Origin: Desulfosudis oleivorans Hxd3
Lineage (GTDB): Bacteria > Desulfobacterota > Desulfobacteria > Desulfobacterales > Desulfosudaceae
Length of the DNA stretch: 64,000 bases
Assembly (NCBI RefSeq): GCF_000018405.1
Contig: NC_009943.1
Location: 1,119,001 to 1,183,000 of the forward strand
Reading direction: 5' to 3'
The position numbers and the translations under genes were made by a program. The notes under the pieces were generated by a model, which had not been told where the DNA came from, ran no database searches, and was given only the letters and a program-made list of their open reading frames with translations. The first letter of the stretch is position 1. Every line of letters begins with the position of its first letter. This document shows positions 38,751 to 47,178 of the stretch, piece after piece.

Positions 38751-39602
38751 CTACCCGGTGACGGCGGGATTGGGTTGATAAAAGACGGCCCGCAGGTACT
38801 TTTTGGGAACAAACCGGTCCGTGTCGTAGGTGAGCGATTCCGTGGCCCCGATCAGCAGGTAGCCGTCCGGTTCCAGCATGGCCGCGATTTTTTCATACAT
38901 TTTGATCCGGTCGATGGGCGAAAAATAGATGCCCACGTTGCGGCAGAAGATGATGTCAAACCGGCCCAGGTCTTTTGACGTGTCGAAAATATTGTGGGTC
39001 TCAAACGTCGCCAGCCATCGGTACTCATCCTTGACCTTCCACCGGTTCTCGTCCAGCTTGAGAAAATACTGGCTGATCTGGGCCGGGGAGAGGCCCCGGG
39101 AGAGTTCAAATTCCGAATAGACCCCGTAACTGGCCTTGGCAATGGCGGCATTGGAAACATCCACACCGATCAACCGGATGTCGTACATGTCCGTGCCAAG
39201 GCCCAGTGCCCGCAATACAAAGGTGATGGTGTAAACCTCCTGGCCGGTGGAGCACCCCAGAGAGAGAATGCGAATAGGAATCCGCGCGCCCGGACGAAGG
39301 CTGCGTCCCCGCTTGTCGATCAGGTCCGGCAGGATCTTGTGCTGAAGTACCTCAAAAGGCGTGACATCCCGGAAAAAGAAGGTTTCGTTGGTGGAGATGG
39401 CGTCAATGATCTCCTTTTCCAGGTCCTTGTCCCGTCTGGCCTTGTAATAGATTTCGCTGAAGGAGACGCACCCGTGTTTTTCCAGGAGTGGCGACAGGCG
39501 TGTCTCTATCAGGTATTCCTTCCCCTCTTTGAGGGTGATGCCGCAAACATCAAAGATATACTTGGAAAAGACCTTGAATTCAATGGGGGTGATTTTGGCC
39601 AT
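38751..39602 (-). CDS. cheR: Chemoreceptor methyltransferase CheR
   Basis: 283 residues. CheR methylates glutamates of chemoreceptors with SAM. The N-terminal helical domain (about 1-85) precedes the SAM domain; NETFFFRD, ILSLGCSTGQEVYTI (SAM site), DVSNAAIAKASYGVY and DIIFCRNVGIYF are in the expected order. FCRNVGIYF replaces the more usual FCRNVLIYF. The ATG at 39602 follows the cheB stop by 7 bp; the longer frame reaching 39653 would start inside cheB. Last gene of cheA-cheW-cheB-cheR. Confidence 0.95.
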   Translation of the reverse strand: MAKITPIEFKVFSKYIFDVCGITLKEGKEYLIETRLSPLLEKHGCVSFSEIYYKARRDKDLEKEIIDAISTNETFFFRDVTPFEVLQHKILPDLIDKRGRSLRPGARIPIRILSLGCSTGQEVYTITFVLRALGLGTDMYDIRLIGVDVSNAAIAKASYGVYSEFELSRGLSPAQISQYFLKLDENRWKVKDEYRWLATFETHNIFDTSKDLGRFDIIFCRNVGIYFSPIDRIKMYEKIAAMLEPDGYLLIGATESLTYDTDRFVPKKYLRAVFYQPNPAVTG

Positions 39603-39609
39603 GAACCGG

Positions 39610-40764
39610 CTATCTGGAGGGTCTGACGGAGTTGATAATTGCCTGGGCCACACGGTCTAGGGGCGCCACCACATCCACGATTTCGGCTTCAATGGGCCAT
39701 CTGGGCATGCCAAAGACGGTGCAGGTAGCCTCGTCCTGGGCGATGATAAAGCTGTTGCGCTGTTTCATTGTTTCCAGGCCGCGGTTGCCGTCCGTTCCCA
39801 TACCGGTCATGATTACGCCGGTGGCGGCCTCGCCGAAGTGCTCGGCTACGGACCGGAAGAGGTAATCCGCCGAGGGCCGGCAGCTGTTTTCCGGCGGGTC
39901 GTCGGTGACGGCGATGATCTTCCTGCCCGCGCCGGAGGTCAGTTTCATGTGTCGGCCCCCCGGGGCGATGAACACGGTGTTGGGGATCAGCTCGTCGCCC
40001 TCTTCCGCCTCCTTTACAAAAAGAGAAGATTTGGCGTTGAGGCTTTTGGCCAGGGACTGGGTGAAAAGGGGCGGCATGTGCTGAACCACAAGAATCGGCA
40101 CATTAATGTCCGCCGGCAGCATGGGAATCAGGGTGCCCAGGGCCCGGGGCCCGCCTGTGGAAATGCCGATGGCCACCACCTTGGAGCCGCCGGCGCGCCG
40201 GACCTGTTTGTCGGCTTTCTGAAGGCGATGGGCCACGGTTTCGGCGGTGATGATGGGGCGAGCCGCTGCCGCGGACGGTAGTCCCGGCGTCGCCCGGCGG
40301 AACACGGTTTTTCCGGAAAGAATGCGTTTGATCTCTCTTCGGCCCGTGAAAGACCGGATAATGGCGGCCAGCCGGTCCCGAATATATTGCCGGTTGTCAC
40401 TGATGGAACTCAGCTCCGGCTTGGGAATAAAGTCAAAGGCTCCCAGCTGCAGGGCCTTGACGGTCAGTTCACCCCCTTCGTAGGTGAGGGAACTGAGCAT
40501 GATCACGCCCACGTCGATTTGCTGGCGGGCGATCTCTTCGAGCACCTCAATGCCGTCCATGCTGGGCATTTCCACGTCCAGCGTGATCAAGTCGGGATGC
40601 AGGGTAAGAATGCGGGAGAGGGCGGTTTTGCCGTTGTTGGCCGTTCCCACGATCTCAATGTTGGGCAACTCGGCCAGAGCATCACTTACAATTTTTCTGT
40701 ACAGGATGGTGTCGTCAACAACCAGCACCTTCAGTTTTTCGGTATCGTCCATCGGTTCTTTCAT
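39610..40764 (-). CDS. cheB: Chemotaxis response regulator protein-glutamate methylesterase CheB
   Basis: 384 residues: receiver domain (about 5-125) with VLVVDDT and the phosphoacceptor LDVEMPSMDG, a linker, and the CheB methylesterase domain from about 185. The catalytic triad is visible as Ser in GISTGGPRAL, His in VVQHMPPLF and Asp in MTGMGTDGNRG. It removes methyl groups or amides from receptor glutamates. A second ATG four codons in (40752) is possible; neither has a strong ribosome-binding site. Located between cheW and cheR. Confidence 0.95.
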   Translation of the reverse strand: MKEPMDDTEKLKVLVVDDTILYRKIVSDALAELPNIEIVGTANNGKTALSRILTLHPDLITLDVEMPSMDGIEVLEEIARQQIDVGVIMLSSLTYEGGELTVKALQLGAFDFIPKPELSSISDNRQYIRDRLAAIIRSFTGRREIKRILSGKTVFRRATPGLPSAAAARPIITAETVAHRLQKADKQVRRAGGSKVVAIGISTGGPRALGTLIPMLPADINVPILVVQHMPPLFTQSLAKSLNAKSSLFVKEAEEGDELIPNTVFIAPGGRHMKLTSGAGRKIIAVTDDPPENSCRPSADYLFRSVAEHFGEAATGVIMTGMGTDGNRGLETMKQRNSFIIAQDEATCTVFGMPRWPIEAEIVDVVAPLDRVAQAIINSVRPSR

Positions 40765-40811
40765 TTTCGCTTGGCGGTGAATAACTTTTCAGGAAAGTGC
40801 GCGGGCGGGGA

Positions 40812-41261
40812 TCAGTCGTCCGAAAGGGCGCGATGGACATCCAGAATGCCGATCAGTTTCCGGTCGGTTTTCAGCACGCCGCTGAAGTATTCACCCTGCA
40901 CCCCGCCCAGATTGGCCGGGGCCGGCTCAATATCGTCGGCATCTGAGGAGATGACTTCGCTGACCTGGTCCACCAGGATCCCCACCAGCTCGTCCTTGTA
41001 ATGCACAATGACGTTCCGGCTGTGCTTGCCCGTCTCCAGCGGGTTGAGCCCCAGTTTTTTGCCGATATCCACCACGGTGACGATCATGCCCCGCAGGTTC
41101 AGTACGCCCACCACATACTCCGGGGCCCGGGGCACCCAGGTGAGATTGGTGGTCTGTTTGTTGATCTCCTGGATATCGGTGATATCAATGCCGCACAGGG
41201 TGTTGCCGATGTAGAACGTGATCAGTTCCGCCCGGTCTTTTCGTTTGAGACCTTTTCGCAT
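40812..41261 (-). CDS. cheW: Chemotaxis coupling protein CheW
   Basis: 149-residue CheW with the SH3-like double-barrel fold, linking chemoreceptors to CheA. Features: ELITFYIGNTLCGIDI at the start, VPRAPEYVVGVLNLRGMIVTVVD and LVGILVDQVSEVI, ending at the IGILDVHRAL strand. AAGGAGCGATC precedes the ATG. It follows cheA by 46 bp and precedes cheB by 47 bp. Confidence 0.95.
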   Translation of the reverse strand: MRKGLKRKDRAELITFYIGNTLCGIDITDIQEINKQTTNLTWVPRAPEYVVGVLNLRGMIVTVVDIGKKLGLNPLETGKHSRNVIVHYKDELVGILVDQVSEVISSDADDIEPAPANLGGVQGEYFSGVLKTDRKLIGILDVHRALSDD

Positions 41262-41307
41262 GATCGCTCCTTACTGATGAACCGGATCGCTTGTTATTGA
41301 AACCGCA

Positions 41308-44300
41308 TCAACCGGCGTCAGCCGCCAACTGCCGTTTGACAGTGTCCAGCAGTTTTTCCCGGTCCATTTTAATGTGGTAGTCGGTGATGCCGATCTGCTT
41401 GCCCCGGACAATATCCTCCTCACCGGCAAGAGAGGTCAGCGCCAGCACGGAGAGGTGACGGAACCGGTTGTCGCTTTTGATTTTCTGGGTCAGTTCAAAT
41501 CCGTCCATCACCGGCATTTCGATGTCCGTGATCACCAGGTCTACCGTCTGGTCGGTGGTGTCAAGGAGTTCCCACGCCGCCTGGCCGTTGGCGGCTTCCA
41601 GCACCGTATAGCCGTCCTCTTCCAGGAATCCCCTGACCTGCTTTCTGAAGAAATCGGAATCTTCGGCAAACAGGAGCGTTGCCTTGTTTCCCTCGGCCAC
41701 GGGGCGGCCGGGGGCTTTGCCGCCCGCGACCCAGTCGGGATAAACGGTCTTGACCGCCTCAAACACATCCACCAGCAGGGTGGTATGGTTGTGAATAATG
41801 GCCGACCCGATGATGCCGGGCTGCTTGAGGGCCTTGGAATCAATGGTGATGGGTACTTCAATGGCATCCACCGGCGGGGCCACCATCAGGCCGATCTCCT
41901 TGCCGCCAAGGCTGAAGACGATCACCGCAATCTCTCCGGATTCGGGCAGAGGGCTGACAGCGGCCACTTCGCTCAAGGAAAAGAGGGGCAGTGCCCCGCC
42001 CCGGTATTGAATGATTCTTTTCCCTCCGACATGCTCGATGGCCGTCGGGTTGATGCTCTCAATGCGCTCCACCAGGCTCAGGGAGACGGCAAACTGTTCG
42101 TCCGGACCGTTGGCAAACATGAGCAGGGAGGCTTTGGTCTGGTCCGATGCCGTGGCCGCGGCTTTTTCCTCGGCGGCCCGCTGCTGGGCTTTTTCCGACA
42201 GCTCCAGGGATTTTAACCGGGCAGACTGGGCGACACCCGCCACATCCAGGATCAGCGATACCCGGCCGTCCCCCATGATGGTGGCGCCGCTGTACTCCTG
42301 GCACTGCTTGAAATGCCGGCCCAGGGGCTTGACCACGATCTCCTCGGAATCCAGCAGCCGGTCCACGATCAGGCCGTAGCGGGTGTTGCCCTGAAACACC
42401 ACCGCGATGTTGACGGCGCTGGTGGCATGAAACCGCCGGTCTTCGGCTTTCCGACGGCTGGCCGGGATCCGTTCCCCGGACTGGCTTCGTGTCTCCTTGG
42501 CGGGTGCCGGCGCTGCATCCTCTGTTTCGGTCTCCGCCAGATGCTGCCGGGACCGGCGGTCCGCCACATTCTGGCGCCGCTCACTGTACTCCAGGCCGTT
42601 TTCAGGGTGTACATAGGTTTTTTCAATGCCCAGTACCTCGGCCAGATCCACCAGGGGCAGCAGCCGTCCCCGCAGCCGGACCACCGGGGCGTCCCCCACC
42701 TTTTCAATCCGGTTTTTTACCTGGTCAGCGGGAATCCGCAGTAGTTCGTCCAGGTTGACCTGGGGAATGGCATACTTTTCAGTAGAGACCGAGATGATCT
42801 GGCTGGGAATGATGGCCAGGGTGAGGGGCAGCTTGATGCTGATGGTGGTATATTTACCGGGCACCGAGTCGATGTCCATGGTGCCGCTGAGTTTTTCCAG
42901 GTTGGTCTTGACCACGTCCATGCCAACGCCCCGGCCCGACACATCGGTGACTTTATCCGAGGTGGAAAAGCCCGGCAGCAGAATCAGTTCGGTTTTCTCT
43001 TTTCTGGACATGTCGGCCACGCGGCGTTCGGCGATCAATCCCTTTCGCAGGGCCGTGGCCACGATGAGCTGATCGTCGATGCCATTGCCGTCGTCGGTGA
43101 TTTCAATGGAGACCTGTCCGGCTTCGTGCAGGGCCGCCAGGTGAATCCGGCCGATGGGACTTTTGCCCAGCTGGGCCCGTTTGCCCGGGGGTTCGATACC
43201 GTGGTCCACGGAGTTGCGGACCAGATGCACCAGGGGCTCGCTGATGGCCTCGATAATGGTCTTGTCCAGCTCCACGTCGGTGCCTTCGATGGTCAGTTCC
43301 ACTTTCTTGCCCAGGGTCTGGGACATGTCCCGCACCAGCCGGGGAAACTTGTTGAAGATGGTGCCGATGGACTGCATGCGGGTGCGCATGATCACATCCT
43401 GCAGCTCCGAGGTCACCATGTTGATCCGCTGGGCCGCCGATGCAATGGTTTTGGCGTTCTGGGCCGTCAGGCTCTGGATTAACTGGTTCCTGCTGAGCAC
43501 CATCTCGCCGGCCAGGGTCATCAGGTTGTCCAGTAGCTTGACATCCACCCGCAGCGATGTCTGGGAAAGGGCCGCCTTGACATGGGGGCCTTTCAGGCTG
43601 TCGATGGTCAGGCCGTCATCCTCATCCGCGTACACGGTGTCTGTGGTGTCGAGGGCCGCGGGCCGGTCCTCATCAGCAACGTCCGGCATCGTGGCCTCCG
43701 GGGCGGGTGTCGTTTCCGTCGTAAATGATTGTGCCGTTTCCGGCATACCGGCGTCGGGCCGGACCGGGGTCGGTTTATCGGCTTCCGCGGGCACCATCAT
43801 CGCCTCGGTCACCCGGTGAACTTGGTGCCGCTCAACATTAAAAAGCGACGGCAGGATATCGTCGCCGATGCGGGAGGAGTAGAGCATCAGGATGGGGATT
43901 CGGGAAGGGGTCCCTTCCTCCAGCGTACCCACAGCCTCAATTTTCATGGTTATGTCCAGCACGTCGCCGCTCATGGAGACCGACTTCATCATTTCCATCA
44001 GGGACCGCTCCTGCTCGTGAATATCCTGGATCAGGTCCCATTCAATAAGGTAAAGATCCCGTCCCCCTTTTCGGGCCTTGTCCAGATCCAGACGGCTTAT
44101 CTGGAACAGGGCGGGGCCGCCGTCCGGGGGCAGGATGTTGATCATCTTTGTCACGTCCGGTTTCCTGGCGGCGGGCAGGGATGCCGTGGTCAGACCGGTG
44201 AGGGAAACCACTTCCTCAGAAATATCGATGGTTTCACTCTCCCGAATGTGGGTGACCATCTCGTAGAGCTTGTCAAAGGCGGACAGGACAATGCTGATGA

Positions 44301-44565
44301 TGCTGGCGTCCGGAGTGATCTTTTTTTCCCGGATCATGCCCAGTACGCTTTCCACCCGGTGGGAGAGTTCCTTGATGTTGTTAAGCCCCATGAGCCCGGC
44401 CCCGCCCTTGATGGAGTGGGCCGCGCGAAACACCTCGTTGACGATCTCCGGATCCGCGCTGTCACCGCCTTTTTCAATGGCCAGGAGGTTGTTTTCGATG
44501 TTTGCCATGTGGTCGAGGGACTCTTCCACATACATCTGCAAGCTTTCTTCATCCTCGATAAGCAT
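41308..44565 (-). CDS. cheA: Hybrid chemotaxis kinase CheA with two CheW-like domains and a receiver
   Basis: 1085 residues, far longer than classical CheA (about 650). Order: HPt domain with His50 in RAAHSIKGGAG; a variable region (about 110-340) with a P2-like segment; dimerisation helices starting VDVKLLDNLMTLAGEMVLSR; HATPase with VRNSVDHGIEP and GRGVGMDVV; a CheW-like domain (VSTEKYAIPQVNL) interrupted by a charged low-complexity insert with arginine-rich SGERIPASRRKAEDRR; a second CheW-like domain (about 815-950, FAVSLSLVERIESI); and a receiver with LVITDIEMPVMDG. GGAGGGATCGA precedes the ATG. No separate cheY or receptor gene is adjacent, so the C-terminal receiver may take phosphate from His50. 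Similar hybrids serve motility by pili or other outputs. Confidence 0.93.
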   Translation of the reverse strand: MLIEDEESLQMYVEESLDHMANIENNLLAIEKGGDSADPEIVNEVFRAAHSIKGGAGLMGLNNIKELSHRVESVLGMIREKKITPDASIISIVLSAFDKLYEMVTHIRESETIDISEEVVSLTGLTTASLPAARKPDVTKMINILPPDGGPALFQISRLDLDKARKGGRDLYLIEWDLIQDIHEQERSLMEMMKSVSMSGDVLDITMKIEAVGTLEEGTPSRIPILMLYSSRIGDDILPSLFNVERHQVHRVTEAMMVPAEADKPTPVRPDAGMPETAQSFTTETTPAPEATMPDVADEDRPAALDTTDTVYADEDDGLTIDSLKGPHVKAALSQTSLRVDVKLLDNLMTLAGEMVLSRNQLIQSLTAQNAKTIASAAQRINMVTSELQDVIMRTRMQSIGTIFNKFPRLVRDMSQTLGKKVELTIEGTDVELDKTIIEAISEPLVHLVRNSVDHGIEPPGKRAQLGKSPIGRIHLAALHEAGQVSIEITDDGNGIDDQLIVATALRKGLIAERRVADMSRKEKTELILLPGFSTSDKVTDVSGRGVGMDVVKTNLEKLSGTMDIDSVPGKYTTISIKLPLTLAIIPSQIISVSTEKYAIPQVNLDELLRIPADQVKNRIEKVGDAPVVRLRGRLLPLVDLAEVLGIEKTYVHPENGLEYSERRQNVADRRSRQHLAETETEDAAPAPAKETRSQSGERIPASRRKAEDRRFHATSAVNIAVVFQGNTRYGLIVDRLLDSEEIVVKPLGRHFKQCQEYSGATIMGDGRVSLILDVAGVAQSARLKSLELSEKAQQRAAEEKAAATASDQTKASLLMFANGPDEQFAVSLSLVERIESINPTAIEHVGGKRIIQYRGGALPLFSLSEVAAVSPLPESGEIAVIVFSLGGKEIGLMVAPPVDAIEVPITIDSKALKQPGIIGSAIIHNHTTLLVDVFEAVKTVYPDWVAGGKAPGRPVAEGNKATLLFAEDSDFFRKQVRGFLEEDGYTVLEAANGQAAWELLDTTDQTVDLVITDIEMPVMDGFELTQKIKSDNRFRHLSVLALTSLAGEEDIVRGKQIGITDYHIKMDREKLLDTVKRQLAADAG

Positions 44566-44734
44566 TCGATCCCTCCAGGTTTATATCGGTTCGACCTTTC
44601 GATCTTTACCCTGGCGTTTAAGCGGCTTTAAACCGCCGGGCGCCAAACAGAAGACCGGTCTTTAGGAAAAACAGCCGGTCGATTGGACGCTCCATTCTAT
44701 CTGCAAAATAAAAAAAAAGCAACAGATCAAGCGT

Positions 44735-45994
44735 TTATCGCAGGTGTTCCCCCCCCTGTGTCGCAGGCGGGGTTTCCCGGCACCGGATCAGGTCGTTGGG
44801 TCCGCAGGTGGCGGAAAGGACCAGGGTGGCCGTGCTGTTGGGCATGGCCGCTTCCATTGGGTTGCCGTCGGCATCAAAAATGTTCAGCACCGTGCCTGGC
44901 CGAACCGGTCCTCCGGCGGTCAAAATTTCAACGGCGTCGCCTTCGCACAGCTTGTTTTTCACCTCGGCCGTGACCCGGCCCGATGGCCGGGCCCGAAGGA
45001 TCCTCGCCAGGAAGCGGTATGCTGTGCCGGGCCGGGCACCGGTTCGGTTGATGCCCCCGCTTTCCGGGGGACCGAAGTAGAAGCCGGTGGAAAACCCCCG
45101 GTTGTTGACGGCTTCAAGTTCTTCGATCCAGGCGGTCTGCACACGATATTTTTCCGGTTTTTCGTAATAAGCATCAATGGCCTCGCGATAGACCTTTACA
45201 GTGGCGGCCAGATAATGAATGCTTTTCATGCGGCCTTCAATTTTTAAGGCGGCGATGCCGGCGTTGATCAGGCTGTCGATGTGTTCGATCATGCACAGGT
45301 CTTTTGCGTTAAACACATAGGCCCCCCGGTCATCTTCAAACACCGGCATCCAGACCCCGGGCCGGGTCTCCTCGGCCAGGGAATATTGCCACCGGCACGG
45401 CTGGCTGCACAGGCCCCGGTTGCTCTCCCGGCCGGTGAGAAAACCGCTGAGCAGGCACCGGCCGGAATAGGCCATGCACATGGACCCATGGACAAAGGTT
45501 TCGATCTGGACCGATGTTTGAGAGGCGATTTGGGCAAGCTCGGTCAGGGTGAGCTCCCGGGCCAGGTTGATACGGGACACGCCCTGCTGTTCCCAGAAGC
45601 GGACCGCCTCCAGGCTGGTGGTGTTGGCCTGGGTGCTGAGGTGAACAGGAATATGGGGAATGGTGGCCCTGGCCAGTTTCAGCACGCCGGGATCCGCTAT
45701 GATGATGCCGTCCGGGCCGATGGCGGAGAGCCGGTGAAAGTATTCGCACAGGGCCTCGGTTTCATCGGTCCTTGCATAGATGTTGCAGGCCACATACAGT
45801 TTCACCCCGTGTTTTCGGGCAAGGCCGGCCGCCGCCGTTAACTGGTCGCAGGTGAAGTTGCCCGCGAAATTGCGCAGGGAAAAGCGGCTGTCCGCCAGGT
45901 AGACGGCGTCCGCGCCGTAGTGAATGGCGATCTCCAGTTTTTCCGGGGTACCGGCAGGGGCCAGCAGCTCCACTTTTTTTAACGGGTGGCTCAT
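44735..45994 (-). CDS. U32 family peptidase-like protein (TrhP/YegQ-type)
   Basis: 419 residues, named for peptidase U32; E. coli members TrhP/YegQ are now known to hydroxylate U34 of tRNA via prephenate-derived chemistry, and others act in ubiquinone synthesis. ELLAPAGTPEKLEIAIHYGADAVY is the start (MSHPLKKVE), and the U32 signature ETFVHGSMCMAYSGRCLLS sits at about residue 165 with further cysteines in LCSQPCR. The closing beta-barrel (about 330-419) is present. The start at 45994 avoids eight upstream codons that lie close to a palindromic element. The gene has no close partner. Confidence 0.9.
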   Translation of the reverse strand: MSHPLKKVELLAPAGTPEKLEIAIHYGADAVYLADSRFSLRNFAGNFTCDQLTAAAGLARKHGVKLYVACNIYARTDETEALCEYFHRLSAIGPDGIIIADPGVLKLARATIPHIPVHLSTQANTTSLEAVRFWEQQGVSRINLARELTLTELAQIASQTSVQIETFVHGSMCMAYSGRCLLSGFLTGRESNRGLCSQPCRWQYSLAEETRPGVWMPVFEDDRGAYVFNAKDLCMIEHIDSLINAGIAALKIEGRMKSIHYLAATVKVYREAIDAYYEKPEKYRVQTAWIEELEAVNNRGFSTGFYFGPPESGGINRTGARPGTAYRFLARILRARPSGRVTAEVKNKLCEGDAVEILTAGGPVRPGTVLNIFDADGNPMEAAMPNSTATLVLSATCGPNDLIRCRETPPATQGGEHLR

Positions 45995-46025
45995 GGTGTT
46001 CCGCAGTTCATTATACATATCCGGG

Positions 46026-46083
46026 TAACCGAATATCTCACGAGTTGATTGGGGCGAAATTTTTCATGAGATATTCGGGCTAA
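46026..46083. repeat. Short palindromic element of the 19610 family
   Basis: TAACCGAATATCTCACGAG (from 46026) and TCATGAGATATTCGGGCTAA (ending 46083) are inverted copies, matching the terminal repeats of the 19610-19775 element (CCCGGATATTTCATGA) in layout. Only 20-25 bases lie between the arms. It sits upstream of the U32 gene and the divergent 46197 gene, so it may affect either promoter. Confidence 0.65.
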
Positions 46084-46196
46084 TAGTACAGCCCTGCCGA
46101 TGTGTCAAGGCAGGTCCTTCGCCAGCCGGGCTTTTACTTGTATTTTTAAAAGGAACGGGTTACAACATACTGTAATTCCCAAACAGGAGCGGTGCC

Positions 46197-46682
46197 ATGA
46201 TCGGTTTTAAATTAAACGAATTGATGACCGGAACCCATCGGCTCAGCGATGACCCGGAAGGGGGTGAACGGCCCCTCACCTTTGCCCTGACATGGGGTAA
46301 CAGCAGCCTGCTTCAGTGGGCCAACCCGTTTTCCGACCGGTTCTTGTGGAACGAGGCCCGGGGGTGGATCACCGTGGACGGCCTGGTGGAAAAGGCGGAC
46401 TGCAAGGGGTCGCTTCACCTGCTCTATTTTTCAGGCCGCAAGATTCGCTACGACCTGGTTTTCAACGATGAACAGGGCCGGGCTTACCGGTACGTGGGGG
46501 AAAAGCGCAACATCTGGCCGTGGAACCTCCACCGGACCCATGTCACCTGTTACGGTACGGTGACGGAACTGGAGACGGGAAAGGTGATTTCCGAATCAAT
46601 TGTCTATTTTCCCTGGCGGCAGGGCCTGACGTTTCTTTTCTCCTTCCGGTTTACCATGGGAAATCTTTTTCAATACACGTAA
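46197..46682 (+). CDS. Conserved hypothetical protein, first gene of the GMC locus
   Basis: 161 residues, soluble, beta-rich: no signal peptide or membrane span. Notable segments are MIGFKLNELMTGTHRL, LTWGNSSLLQWANPFS, HLLYFSGRKIRYDLVF and RYVGEKRNIWPWNLHRTHV. I do not recognise it; the many aromatic strands suggest a lipid- or ligand-binding beta barrel. GGAGCGGTGCC precedes the ATG. It is followed after 58 bp by a small hydrophobic protein and the GMC oxidoreductase, so it is likely in their operon. Confidence 0.75.
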   Translation: MIGFKLNELMTGTHRLSDDPEGGERPLTFALTWGNSSLLQWANPFSDRFLWNEARGWITVDGLVEKADCKGSLHLLYFSGRKIRYDLVFNDEQGRAYRYVGEKRNIWPWNLHRTHVTCYGTVTELETGKVISESIVYFPWRQGLTFLFSFRFTMGNLFQYT

Positions 46683-46740
46683 GAATACGGATGCCGGCGG
46701 GATATCGCCGGCGGAACAAAAGAGTATCGGAGAACCACGT

Positions 46741-47178
46741 ATGGCTTACAGAACGTTATCGCGCCGTCAGGCGCAAATTCTTCTGGCCCTGGGACGGGGC
46801 ATGATTCCCGCCGGCGGGCCCCACTTCGCCCTTGGCGCGGTCCATGTGGCGGACCAGTGGCTGGCCCGGGCCGACTATGCCATCTCTCGCATGCCGTTTC
46901 TGACACAACTGGGCATTCGGCTGCTGCTGGTCTTTGTGGATTACGCCTGGCCTGTTTTCTTTCTGCGGCGTTTTGTTTCGGTCACGCGACTTTCAGAAGA
47001 CCGGCTGGAACTGCTGATGCACCGGGCCGAGGCGTCGGCCCTCTGGGGTCCCCTGGTGATGACCCTTCTTAAGGCCCTGGTGTTTCCCGCCTTTTACGGC
47101 ACGGCAGAGGCCAAGGCGGCCATCGGGTTTGCGGAAAAGTTTCCCGTGCCGGACGAATTCGAGGGGGTCAGGCCGTAA
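46741..47178 (+). CDS. Small hydrophobic protein partnered with GMC oxidoreductase
   Basis: 145 residues with two or three hydrophobic helices (about 45-75 and 90-115) and no signal peptide. The TAA stop overlaps the ATG of the GMC oxidoreductase by one base (TAATG), strong evidence of coupled translation. Small accessory subunits of this size accompany some FAD-dependent GMC dehydrogenases (compare subunit 3 of gluconate dehydrogenase), but I cannot show homology from sequence alone. GGAG lies 10 bases before the ATG. Confidence 0.8.
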   Translation: MAYRTLSRRQAQILLALGRGMIPAGGPHFALGAVHVADQWLARADYAISRMPFLTQLGIRLLLVFVDYAWPVFFLRRFVSVTRLSEDRLELLMHRAEASALWGPLVMTLLKALVFPAFYGTAEAKAAIGFAEKFPVPDEFEGVRP

